Made by a program: the position numbers and the translations under genes
Notes under the pieces: generated by a model
Told to the model about the DNA's origin: nothing
What the model saw: only the letters and a program-made list of their open reading frames with translations
Databases searched by the model: none
Part shown: piece after piece, positions 1 through 7,614 of the stretch
Layout: each line of letters opens with the position of its first letter
Position numbering within the stretch: the stretch's first letter is position 1
From: Tissierella pigra
GTDB lineage: Bacteria > Bacillota > Clostridia > Tissierellales > Tissierellaceae
Assembly: GCF_009695605.1 (NCBI RefSeq)
Contig: NZ_VUNQ01000037.1
Location: 1-35,122, forward strand
Direction: 5' to 3'
Length of the DNA: 35,122 nt

Positions 1-63
1 AATATGAATGGTGATTCTTATAGGATTAAAGAAACTAGGGAATGGTTAGAAGAAACCAATTAG
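1..63 (+). CDS. istB: IstB-like ATP-binding transposition helper, C-terminal end (partial)
   Basis: The first 20 codons (NMNGDSYRIKETREWLEETN) end in TAG at 61-63. The pattern NGxSYRxK close to the C-terminus is characteristic of IstB, the AAA+ helper of IS21 transposases. The repeat-bearing IS end follows directly, as expected because istB is the last gene of these elements. The catalytic part lies outside the window, so the assignment rests on the short tail plus the terminal repeats. Confidence 0.6.
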   Translation, partial: NMNGDSYRIKETREWLEETN

Positions 64-127
64 TTTACATTACCAAGTGGTACAGTTTTCGATTATTATA
101 TGGTACACTTTTCAGTTGACAAATACA
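1..127 (+). mobile_element. IS21-family element, right end
   Basis: The left edge holds the last 20 codons of an istB-like gene followed by a 64-bp terminal region. Two near-identical 13-mers, TGGTACAGTTTTC (78-90) and TGGTACACTTTTC (101-113), lie 23 bp apart. The end reads TTGACAAATACA, so its reverse complement begins TGT. Multiple terminal repeats and a TGT...ACA terminus are typical of IS21. From about base 130 the sequence encodes helicase residues, which places the junction at 127-129. The TTGACA at 116-121 could act as an outward -35 box, but I see no good -10 at the right distance in the target. The left part of the element is outside the window, so the target duplication cannot be checked. 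Confidence 0.72.
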
Positions 128-1341
128 ATAGTTTTCTCGTTCGTAAGGTTCTGGTTATTGCACCACTTCGAGTAGCGAGAGATACATGGCCTGCAGAGAT
201 TGAAAAGTGGGATCACCTAAAGGGGCTTAAATACACCGTAGCAGTTGGTTCGGAGGTTCAGAGAAAAACAGCCCTTATGAAAAGAGCTCAAGTCTACATT
301 ATCAATCGAGAAAATGTGGAATGGCTAATTTCAAGAAGTGGAATTCCCTTTGATTTTGATATGGTGGTAATTGATGAGCTGTCCTCTTTTAAATCTCATC
401 AAGCCAAGAGATTTAAAAGTTTAATGAAAGTTAGGCCAAAGGTAAATAGGATAGTAGGACTTACTGGAACCCCATCCTCCAATGGATTGATGGATTTGTG
501 GGCACAGTATCGCTTATTAGATATGGGACAGCGATTAGGTAGGTTTATTGGCAGATATCGAGAGGATTATTTTGTACCAGATAAACGTAATCAACAAGTG
601 ATCTTCTCCTACAAGCCAAAACCGGGAGCAGAAGAAGCAATTTATAGGCTAATATCTGACATCACTATTAGCATGAAAGGGACAGACTACCTGAAGCTGC
701 CGGAGCTGGTTATAAACGAAGTGGATGTAAAGCTTTCTGAAAAAGAAATGAAAACCCTCGACACTATGAAGCGGGATTTAATTACAACGGTTAAAGGTGA
801 GGAAATTACTGCAGCCAATGCAGCAGCTCTTTCGGGAAAACTCCTGCAGATGGCAAACGGAGCGGTCTATGATGACCAAGGTACAGTCCTTCATATACAT
901 GACCGTAAGCTGGATGCACTGGAAGACTTAATCGAAGCCGCTAATGGCAAGCCAGTTCTAATTGCTTATTGGTTTAAGCATGATTTATCTCGAATACAAA
1001 AGCGCTTTGAGGTTGAGGTATTATCCACTAGCGATTCTATTAAGAGGTGGAATGATGGAGAAATCCCCATTGCAGTCATCCATCCAGCATCAGCAGGACA
1101 TGGACTGAACTTGCAAGCTGGAGGTTCAACTCTTGTATGGTTTGGTCTAACTTGGAGCCTAGAGCTTTATCAGCAAACCAACGCCCGTCTTTGGCGGCAA
1201 GGACAAAAAGAAACGGTAGTGATTCATCACTTGATTTCCAAAGGCACCATTGATGAACGTGTAATGAAAGCCCTAAATGATAAAAACAATACTCAATCCG
1301 CACTGATAGATGCGGTTAAAGCCACACTAAAGGAGGTCTGA
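100..1341 (+). pseudogene. SNF2-like phage DNA helicase, 5' end lost to an IS insertion
   Basis: This encodes the motor of a phage superfamily 2 (SNF2-type) helicase used in phage replication or recombination. Visible motifs are motif Ia (VLVIAPLRVARDTWPAE), motif II with VVIDELSSF, motif III with GLTGTPSS, motif V with SAGHGLNLQ and motif VI with QQTNARLWRQGQ. The Walker A segment (GxGKT), which in this family lies about 25 residues before the first visible motif, is absent. Codons before residue 11 derive from the end of the inserted IS21 element, and the ATG at 100 lies inside the IS, so it is fortuitous. Without Walker A the product should not hydrolyse ATP. The frame is intact to the TGA, so the disruption may be recent. 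It ends 4 bp before the next gene, whose SD sits in its last codons. Confidence 0.8.
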
Positions 1342-1345
1342 TAAA

Positions 1346-1804
1346 ATGAACATTGTCTGGCAATATTTAGATAAAAGAGCAGCGGCAATTAATGCCCTAA
1401 AAGATTACAGCAGCATGAAGTACATCATAGAACATACCGATGAGGACATTGCAACCCTCAACGAAGAAATGAGTTCCCCAGCTTCTCCAGTTTTAAATGG
1501 CATGCCATCGACCCATGATCCAAAAGCTGGAGAGAAAAGGCTCATTGCTTGCATCAATGAAATTGATGTATTGAAAGAACGTTATCGTCAAGCACTGGAA
1601 TACATGGACTGGTTTCAACCGGCGTGGGATGCTTTAACAGAAGATGAGCAGTATGTGTTAAAGGAGTTCTATTTGGATGATGAACAAAAGCAGATTGATG
1701 CAGTGTATAACATTTGTGATCACTTTAATATTGAACGTTCTTCTGCATACAACAAAAAGAATCGAGCGCTTCAGCATCTTGCACTACTACTCTATGGAAA
1801 GTAA
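1346..1804 (+). CDS. RinA/ArpU-like phage late transcription regulator
   Basis: A 152-residue protein rich in charged helices. Its last ~55 residues (LTEDEQYVLKEFYLDD... then DHFNIERSSAYNKKNRALQHLA) resemble a sigma-70 region 4-type helix-turn-helix, as in RinA/ArpU/DUF1492 phage regulators. Those proteins sit at the end of the replication block, directly upstream of HNH and terminase genes, and switch on packaging and head genes; this one has the same position. SD AAAGGAGG lies about 8 nt before the ATG. The family assignment comes from C-terminal pattern, size and neighbourhood. A structural role is unlikely, but which regulator subfamily it belongs to is uncertain. Confidence 0.6.
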   Translation: MNIVWQYLDKRAAAINALKDYSSMKYIIEHTDEDIATLNEEMSSPASPVLNGMPSTHDPKAGEKRLIACINEIDVLKERYRQALEYMDWFQPAWDALTEDEQYVLKEFYLDDEQKQIDAVYNICDHFNIERSSAYNKKNRALQHLALLLYGK

Positions 1805-1870
1805 TGAGTAATATCATGGACGATTTTATTAGAAATCCATAATACAATGGTATTGTGAAAAATTGTAGAG

Positions 1871-1901
1871 AGCCTTCGTGGAAAAACCGCGGGGGCTTTT
1901 T
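1871..1901 (+). terminator. Rho-independent terminator after the late-regulator gene
   Basis: An 11-bp stem (AGCCTTCGTGG / CCGCGGGGGCT, with G-U pairs) closes an AAAAA loop and is followed by TTTTT. It lies between the regulator and the HNH gene, so it probably separates early from late transcripts and could be a point of antitermination or new initiation. Confidence 0.75.
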
Positions 1902-1923
1902 GCATGTCCAAAGGAGGTACGAA

Positions 1924-2283
1924 ATGCCAAAGAAACCAAAACGACCATGTTCTTCTCCTGGTTGTCCTGAGCTGACAGATGAACGCTTTTGTCCGGAGCA
2001 TGCCAAAAAGGAAGCTTCTCGTTATGAAAAATATCAGAGAGATCCTGAAACGAGGAAGCGTTACGGTCGTGCATGGAAAAGAATACGTGACCGTTACATT
2101 ACAGCCCATCCACTATGTGAAGAGTGTAAAAGACAAGGAAAGCTGACACCGGCTGCTGAAGTGCACCATATCCTTCCCTTGGCACGAGGTGGGACACACG
2201 ATGAAAGCAACCTAATGGCTCTTTGTACTCCTTGTCACTCAGCTATCACAGCAAGAGATGGAGACCGTTGGGGAACCCGGTAG
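1924..2283 (+). CDS. HNH endonuclease (packaging-associated)
   Basis: A 119-residue HNH nuclease. The N-terminus has a zinc-type cluster (C9, C14, C23, H26). The HNH core shows CEEC at 65-68, VHH at 80-82, N97 in ESNLMALC and CTPCH at 101-105. In HK97-like siphophages of Firmicutes an HNH protein encoded just upstream of TerS works with the terminase to cut cos DNA, and the position here fits. The start at 1924 is chosen because AAAGGAGG ends 6 nt upstream; an earlier in-frame GTG/TTG would read back through the terminator hairpin. Confidence 0.9.
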   Translation: MPKKPKRPCSSPGCPELTDERFCPEHAKKEASRYEKYQRDPETRKRYGRAWKRIRDRYITAHPLCEECKRQGKLTPAAEVHHILPLARGGTHDESNLMALCTPCHSAITARDGDRWGTR

Positions 2284-2395
2284 GGGGAGTCATATCTCCA
2301 CAGCTATTTAAATGTGCAACGGGCGTGGGGTTTCGTGTGAAAAGTCGCAGTTTCAAACGGGGTAATACCCCCTTAATAAGAAATGAGGTGAGTTA
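2284..2395 (+). other. Probable cos/terminase recognition region
   Basis: A 112-bp non-coding gap between the HNH and TerS genes holds several G-runs (TAGGGGGAG at its start, GGGCGTGGGG in the middle) and the palindrome GGGGTAATACCCC at 2360-2372. In Firmicute phages with an HNH-TerS pair, the cohesive-end site lies in this gap and has similar G-rich, dyad-containing sequence. I infer a cos function from position and composition. The palindrome might instead act as a weak mRNA hairpin. Confidence 0.4.
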
Positions 2396-2947
2396 ATGGC
2401 CAAAGATGGTACAAATCGAGGTGGTGCCCGTATTGGATCTGGTCAGAAAAAGAAAGCACTTATAGATAAAATTGCTGAGGGAAATCCCGGAAAAAGAAAA
2501 CTGGAAGTTATTGAATTTAAAAATACCGCAGAACTTCAAGGGCAGGAGATGCTACAGCCAAGGGCTATGCTTTCAGCAGTACAAAAGGATGGTAAAACCT
2601 TAGTAGCTAGCGAAATTTATGAGCTTACGTGGAAATGGCTTGAGGAGCGAGGGTGTGCACATCTAGTTCTACCACAGCTATTAGAAAGATATGCCATGAG
2701 TGCTGCTAGGTGGATACAGTGTGAGGAAGCAATAAGTGAGTTTGGTTTTCTTGCTAAACATCCAACTACTGGCAACGCTATCCAAAGTCCATACGTTTCC
2801 ATGAGCCATAATTTTATGAGCCAAACCAACAGACTCTGGATGGAAATATATCAGATCGTTCGTGAAAACTGTGCGACAGAGTATTCCGGTGCAAATCCAC
2901 AGGATGATGTAATGGAACGACTGTTGACTGCCCGTAGAGGTAAATAA
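2396..2947 (+). CDS. terS: Terminase small subunit, P27 family
   Basis: A 183-residue protein with the P27-type start (MAKDGTNRGGARIGSGQKK, basic and Gly-rich) followed by the GNPGKR signature. Helical segments end in a YSGANPQDDVMERLL-type tail, usual for this family. TerS binds phage DNA at cos/pac and recruits the large subunit. SD GAGGTGA precedes the ATG. Its partner terL lies about 7.4 kb downstream rather than adjacent, because a modification cassette separates them. Confidence 0.9.
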   Translation: MAKDGTNRGGARIGSGQKKKALIDKIAEGNPGKRKLEVIEFKNTAELQGQEMLQPRAMLSAVQKDGKTLVASEIYELTWKWLEERGCAHLVLPQLLERYAMSAARWIQCEEAISEFGFLAKHPTTGNAIQSPYVSMSHNFMSQTNRLWMEIYQIVRENCATEYSGANPQDDVMERLLTARRGK

Positions 2948-2964
2948 TGATAAGGAGATGTGAG

Positions 2965-4146
2965 ATGAGTAAGAGATATTTAACAGCAGAAAGTGTATGT
3001 GCAGGACATCCTGATAAACTGTGCGATATTATTGCTGACAATATTTTGGATGAATGCCTTAGAAAAGATAAAGCATCACGCGTAGCGTGTGAGGTTATGG
3101 CTACTAAAGGAAAAATTATCGTGGCGGGCGAGATCTCCTGCAGCGAGAAAATTGATATCAGAAATATTGTTAAGAATGTGCTTAAAGAACTAGGTTATAA
3201 CCCTTTGAAATTTTTAATTTATGTATATGTACACAATCAGAGTTCTGATATTGCATCTGGGGTGAATACTGCACTAGAAGCACGAAATGGTATAAACGAA
3301 CAATATGGTTCTATCGGTGCTGGTGATCAAGGGACTATGTATGGCTATGCCACTAAAGAAACTAGAGAAATGCTTCCTCTTCCCCTTGTCTTATCTCATC
3401 GAATTGTAAAGAGACTAGATGAGGCAAGAAAAGGTAAGCTGATTAAAGGTATCCTTCCCGATGGAAAAGCACAGGTAACGATTGAGTATGATGATGATGT
3501 TCCAGTGAGAGTTAAAACCATTGTAGTGTCAGTTCAGCATAAAAAGAATAAAACTCAGGAAGAGCTAAAATCCGATATTTTAAATAATGTGTTATGGCAG
3601 TGTTTTGAGGATTTTCCTTTTGATGATGAAACAGAAATTCTTATCAATCCATCTGGCCAGTTTGTATTAGGTGGACCTGCTGCAGATACAGGTTTAACTG
3701 GAAGAAAGATCATGGTGGACACTTATGGCGGACTTGCATCACATGGTGGCGGAGCACTATGCGGGAAAGATCCCACAAAAGTTGACCGAAGCGGTGCTTA
3801 TATGGCTCGGTATATTGCTAAACATATCGTGTGGTGTGATTTTGCTGAGAAATGTGAAGTGGCTATTTCCTATGCCATTGGTAAGGCAAATCCTGTAGCC
3901 TTTTCTGTAAATACCCTTGGCACGGGTATTGTTTCTGACGAAATATTAACTCTTGCTGCACAGGAGGTTTTCAACTTAAGACCTGCGGCAATCATTGAGA
4001 AGTTGCGTCTAAGGAATGTGATTTATTCTGATACAGCAGTTTATGGTCACTTTAATAGTTGTCTGTTTCCGTGGGAAGATGTAAATAACTATAGTGAATT
4101 TAGAAAGGCGGTGGAAAAGTATGTTGATAGAGAAGATAAAAACTAA
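2965..4146 (+). CDS. metK: S-adenosylmethionine synthetase (methionine adenosyltransferase)
   Basis: A 393-residue, full-length enzyme making SAM from methionine and ATP. Signatures are GHPDK at 14-18, GAGDQG at 118-123, the FVLGGPAADTGLTGRK block near 233-248 and GGGALCGKDPTKVDRS at 261-276 (the common form reads GGGAFSGKDP). The start at 2965 is used because AAGGAG lies 7 nt upstream; a further ATG at 2947 overlaps the terS stop but has no SD. Its 3' end overlaps the next gene, a DNA methyltransferase, by 26 nt, and a second methyltransferase follows, so co-expression to supply methyl donor is the natural inference. It diverges from the usual bacterial protein at several positions, suggesting a long phage history and not a recent host pick-up. 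Confidence 0.95.
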   Translation: MSKRYLTAESVCAGHPDKLCDIIADNILDECLRKDKASRVACEVMATKGKIIVAGEISCSEKIDIRNIVKNVLKELGYNPLKFLIYVYVHNQSSDIASGVNTALEARNGINEQYGSIGAGDQGTMYGYATKETREMLPLPLVLSHRIVKRLDEARKGKLIKGILPDGKAQVTIEYDDDVPVRVKTIVVSVQHKKNKTQEELKSDILNNVLWQCFEDFPFDDETEILINPSGQFVLGGPAADTGLTGRKIMVDTYGGLASHGGGALCGKDPTKVDRSGAYMARYIAKHIVWCDFAEKCEVAISYAIGKANPVAFSVNTLGTGIVSDEILTLAAQEVFNLRPAAIIEKLRLRNVIYSDTAVYGHFNSCLFPWEDVNNYSEFRKAVEKYVDREDKN

Positions 4147-5362
4147 ACAACTCATCCCCGCTGAATATAACCCAAGGAAGGATTTAAAACCGGGTGATCC
4201 GGAATATGAGAAACTTAAACGCTCCCTTGAGGAGTTTGGATATGTAGAACCGGTTATTTGGAATAAGACCACAGGCAGAGTCATCGGAGGTCATCAGCGT
4301 TTGAAAATCCTGCTGAGTATGGGCATGGATGAGATAGAATGCGTAGTTGTTGAAATGGATGAGCAAAAGGAGAAGGCGCTGAACATTGCACTAAATAAAA
4401 TAAGCGGCGATTGGGATAAGGAAAAACTGGCACTTCTCATCACAGACTTAAATGCTTCAGACTTTGATGTGTCTTTGACAGGTTTTGACCCAGGAGAGTT
4501 GGACGATCTTTTCAAGGATTCCCTTAAGGATAATATAAAAGAAGATGATTTCGATGTAGACAGCGAGCTGAAAAAGCCCGCTGTTTCGCATTTAGGGTAT
4601 ATTTGGCTACTTGGACAGCATCGATTAGTCTGCGGAGACAGTACAAAGAAAGACACCTTTGATGTCTTGATGGATGGGAAAACTGCTAATTTGGTAGTTA
4701 CGGACCCTCCATATAATGTTAACTATGAAGGCACTGCTGGAAAAATCAAAAATGACAACATGGCTAACGAAGCGTTCTATGATTTTCTGCTTGCGACATT
4801 TCAAAATACCGAAGCGGTAATGGCAAAGGACGCTTCTATTTATGTGTTCCATGCTGATACCGAAGGACTCAATTTTAGAAGAGCATTCTCTGATGCTGGA
4901 TTTTATCTTTCTGGCACTTGCATTTGGAAAAAGCAGTCCCTTGTTCTCGGTCGCTCCCCTTATCAGTGGCAGCATGAACCTATTCTCTTTGGGTGGAAAA
5001 AGAAAGGCAAGCATCTCTGGTATTCAGACCGCAAGCAGACCACCATCTGGGAGTTTGAGAAACCAAAGAAAAATGGCGACCATCCAACCATGAAACCAGT
5101 GGCACTTGTGGCATATCCCATTATGAACTCAAGCCTTAGTAACTGTATTGTGCTCGATCCTTTCGGCGGTTCAGGAAGTACACTGATTGCCTGTGAGCAG
5201 ACAAATAGAATCTGCTACACCATTGAACTGGATGAAAAGTACTGTGATGTCATTGTAAAAAGGTATATTGAGCAAGTGGGAAATTCTGATGGTGTGTTTC
5301 TTTTAAGAGATGGTTCGAAATTCAGATATTGTGACCTACCGGAGGTGAATGCAGATGAGTAA
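4121..5362 (+). CDS. ParB-domain / DNA methyltransferase fusion (N6-adenine or N4-cytosine)
   Basis: A 413-residue two-domain protein. Residues 1-~110 form a ParB/Srx-like domain (NPRKDL near 17, GGHQRLK at 56-62, then NIALNKISGDWD). Residues ~160-413 form an amino-methyltransferase with motif IV DPPY at 195-198 and the SAM-binding motif I LDPFGGSGST near 345-354. Motif IV preceding motif I is the beta-class order; DPPY is commonest in N6-adenine enzymes. Start: ATG at 4121 with AAAGGCGGTGG upstream, inside the end of metK. It overlaps the next methyltransferase by 8 nt. No restriction enzyme lies nearby, so this looks like a solitary phage methylase that modifies phage DNA. Confidence 0.92.
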   Translation: MLIEKIKTKQLIPAEYNPRKDLKPGDPEYEKLKRSLEEFGYVEPVIWNKTTGRVIGGHQRLKILLSMGMDEIECVVVEMDEQKEKALNIALNKISGDWDKEKLALLITDLNASDFDVSLTGFDPGELDDLFKDSLKDNIKEDDFDVDSELKKPAVSHLGYIWLLGQHRLVCGDSTKKDTFDVLMDGKTANLVVTDPPYNVNYEGTAGKIKNDNMANEAFYDFLLATFQNTEAVMAKDASIYVFHADTEGLNFRRAFSDAGFYLSGTCIWKKQSLVLGRSPYQWQHEPILFGWKKKGKHLWYSDRKQTTIWEFEKPKKNGDHPTMKPVALVAYPIMNSSLSNCIVLDPFGGSGSTLIACEQTNRICYTIELDEKYCDVIVKRYIEQVGNSDGVFLLRDGSKFRYCDLPEVNADE

Positions 5363-7514
5363 ATTGACACTTGGTTCCCTTTTTGATGGGAGCGGAGGTT
5401 TTCCTCTAGGTGGTTTGCTTTGCAGCATCGAACCTTTATGGGCATCTGAAATTGAGCCGTTTCCTATACGGGTTACGACTAAACGTATCCCTCAGATGAA
5501 GCATTATGGGGATATAAACAAATTAAATGGCGCGGAGCTTCCGCCTGTAGATATCATAACCTTTGGCTCTCCCTGCACGGATATGAGTGTGGCGGGTAAA
5601 AGAGCTGGTCTGGACGGAGAGCAATCCGTCCTTTTTTATGAAGCAATCCGAATTATCAAGGAAATGAGGTGTAAGACCAATGGACAATATCCAAGGTACG
5701 CAGTCTGGGAAAATGTCCCCGGTGCATTCTCATCAAATAAAGGGGAAGACTTCAAGGCAGTCCTCGAAACGGTCATCAGCGTCAAAGAGCCGAACACCTC
5801 GGTGCCTTTACCTGAAAAAGGTCGATGGCCATACGCTGACATCTATATGGGAGACGGATGGAGTGTGGCTTACCGAACTATCGATGCGCAATATTTCGGA
5901 GTCCCCCAGCGTCGTCGTAGAATCTACCTTGTCGCAGATTTTGCAGACAGATGTGCCGGAGAAATACTATTTGAGTCCGAAGGCATGCCAAGGAATTTTA
6001 CGCCGAGCGGCAGCCCGTGGCAAAGAACTGCCGGAAATGCTAAAAACCGCTCTGGAAAAACAGGCGATAGCATAACTTGCCTAAATGACCAAGGCGGAAG
6101 AGTGATGTCTGTTTCGAAGGATATTACAGCAACACTTCGAGCAGAGGAACATGGACATCAGCCTTGCGTAATGCAGTCAAGCGGATTTTGTACTGAACAC
6201 AGTGCCAAGAGCAGAAGTGTAGGATATGAGGAAGAACGTTCCCCTACACTTAGAGCAGGTGTTGTCCCAGGTGCAGTCATGTCCTTTGAACCGGGTGCTG
6301 CTTCTCGAGTTGGTGGCCATACTGACGAAAACTTAAGTGGATCACTTCGTGCAAACATGGGAGATAATCAAACAGCTGTTGTCATTGAAAACCATCCAAC
6401 TGATAGCCGTGTGAAACTCTCGGAGGATAATAAAGTACAGACGCTAACCTCTCGTATGGGAACTGGCGGTGGGAATGTACCTCTTATTATGAATACACCT
6501 AAAACATTAAAAATCCGCTCTGGCTGTGAAGGCGGTGGTAAGGGTGCATTGATACAAGATGATAAGTCTGCAACTCTTGGATGCAATAATGATCAGACTG
6601 TTTTTGTGCCTACCGCATATGGCATCTGTTCTGATAAAAGCAATTCCATGCAGTCAAGCAATCCACATAGCGGTATATATGAAGCAGATACTTCTCGAAC
6701 CATTGATGCTAATGGAGGAAATCCAGGATGTAATCAAGGTGGTATTGCAGTAGTTGCTCTGCAAGGCTCGATGATTGGAAGAGAGGATAAAAATGGTCCC
6801 AAAGGAAGCGGTATAGATGAAGAGGTTTCTTTTACGCTTAATACCGCTGATCGCCATGCTGTTGCCTATGCCATGACTACCGGAGCCTATGCACAGGTTG
6901 AAGAAGATAAAGCACCAACGTTATTGTCGAGAGATTATAAGGATGCTCCTGTAGTGACTCAGCCTTCTTACGGTATTGATAGGGCGGCTTTTAATCAAGG
7001 ACAGAACGCTCTGTATAAACCTTCTATAGATGAAGAACAGCAACCTACGCTCACAGCAAAAGGCCCTGGAGCAGTGGCACACTCAGCTTCGTTTTATCCT
7101 CAGATGAAAGCTGAAAGTCAATGCTACAGACAGGACGGCACATCAAATACGATTATCAATGGCACCAATCCAGGCTATCAAAACGGATTGGTTGAGCCGG
7201 ACTATATTGTTCGAAGGCTCACACCAACGGAATGTGCAAGATTGCAAGGTTTTCCCGATAATTGGTGCGATGATCTTGGTACAGAAAATCCTACAGAAGA
7301 TGAAATCTCATTCTGGACGGAGGTTTGGGAAACCCATCGCAAAATCATGGGTAAGAGTAGCAAGCCGAAAACAAGAAAGCAAATTATTAAATGGCTTAAC
7401 AACCCCCATTCCGATTCAGCTGAGTACAAAATGTGGGGTAATGGTGTAGCACTTCCATGCGTCTGTTTTGTGCTGACTGGCATTGTGTTATCTGCACGGA
7501 ATACCGCCGATTAA
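5355..7514 (+). CDS. DNA (cytosine-5-)-methyltransferase with a long repeat-bearing insert
   Basis: A 719-residue C5-cytosine methyltransferase, much longer than the usual 320-420. Catalytic motifs are motif I FDGSGG at 10-15, motif IV GSPC with catalytic C74, motif VI ENVPG at 119-123 and motif VIII QRRRR at 185-189. Motifs IX-X sit at the C-terminus (RRLTPTECARLQGFPDNW; YKMWGNGVALP). Between VIII and IX lie about 400 residues, of which roughly 253-615 are degenerate repeats. This is where target recognition domains sit. GGAGG at 5341-5345 fits the ATG at 5355 better than the one at 5349. It is translationally coupled to the preceding methylase. No partner nuclease is visible. Confidence 0.93.
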   Translation: MSKLTLGSLFDGSGGFPLGGLLCSIEPLWASEIEPFPIRVTTKRIPQMKHYGDINKLNGAELPPVDIITFGSPCTDMSVAGKRAGLDGEQSVLFYEAIRIIKEMRCKTNGQYPRYAVWENVPGAFSSNKGEDFKAVLETVISVKEPNTSVPLPEKGRWPYADIYMGDGWSVAYRTIDAQYFGVPQRRRRIYLVADFADRCAGEILFESEGMPRNFTPSGSPWQRTAGNAKNRSGKTGDSITCLNDQGGRVMSVSKDITATLRAEEHGHQPCVMQSSGFCTEHSAKSRSVGYEEERSPTLRAGVVPGAVMSFEPGAASRVGGHTDENLSGSLRANMGDNQTAVVIENHPTDSRVKLSEDNKVQTLTSRMGTGGGNVPLIMNTPKTLKIRSGCEGGGKGALIQDDKSATLGCNNDQTVFVPTAYGICSDKSNSMQSSNPHSGIYEADTSRTIDANGGNPGCNQGGIAVVALQGSMIGREDKNGPKGSGIDEEVSFTLNTADRHAVAYAMTTGAYAQVEEDKAPTLLSRDYKDAPVVTQPSYGIDRAAFNQGQNALYKPSIDEEQQPTLTAKGPGAVAHSASFYPQMKAESQCYRQDGTSNTIINGTNPGYQNGLVEPDYIVRRLTPTECARLQGFPDNWCDDLGTENPTEDEISFWTEVWETHRKIMGKSSKPKTRKQIIKWLNNPHSDSAEYKMWGNGVALPCVCFVLTGIVLSARNTAD
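6110..7190 (+). repeat. About nine degenerate 25-40-residue repeats inside the C5-methyltransferase
   Basis: At protein level a unit of the form D/E-D/E-x-x-S-x-T-L-x-(T/S)-x-x-x-G-x-A-V recurs with variable spacers. Examples are SKDITATLRA, EEERSPTLRA, DENLSGSLRA, DNKVQTLTS, DDKSATLGC, EADTSRTIDA, DEEVSFTLNT, EEDKAPTLLS and DEEQQPTLTA; a weaker tenth reads DGTSNTIIN. The units run from near residue 253 to just before motif IX. DNA-level identity is low, so the repeats are old. They probably form a repetitive target-recognition or scaffold region. Confidence 0.75.
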
Positions 7515-7552
7515 TGGAACAGTATTTTCTACAGAAAGATGCCCTAAATGAC

Positions 7553-7595
7553 TTGATATTAACAGCCTTTAGAGTGATATATGTATGTACCGAAA
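7553..7595 (+). promoter_or_regulatory. Conserved promoter-like element, copy 1
   Basis: The 100-bp gap after the C5-methyltransferase holds TTGATA (7553-7558), 19 nt, then TATATG (7578-7583); read as GATATA, the spacing is 17. The block AGCCTTTAGAGTGATATATG and the following TACCGAAA recur almost unchanged upstream of the amidoligase gene at 8698-8730. A promoter for the gene at 7615 is the simplest reading; an operator or processing site is possible. Confidence 0.5.
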
Positions 7596-7614
7596 ATAGA
7601 AAGGCGGTATAAAA

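Noticed and set aside
1792-2109. Minus-strand open frames over the regulator and HNH genes
   Set aside because: They oppose a terminator and two well-supported plus-strand genes, and lack SD sequences and recognisable motifs.
5680-6075. A 131-codon open frame inside the C5-methyltransferase gene
   Set aside because: It lies in another frame of a gene whose motifs VI and VIII are intact; its protein is Ser/Lys/Arg-rich with no SD or family pattern.
4121-7514. The two methyltransferases as part of a restriction-modification system
   Set aside because: No restriction endonuclease gene is adjacent; the HNH protein upstream belongs to the packaging block by position and type.
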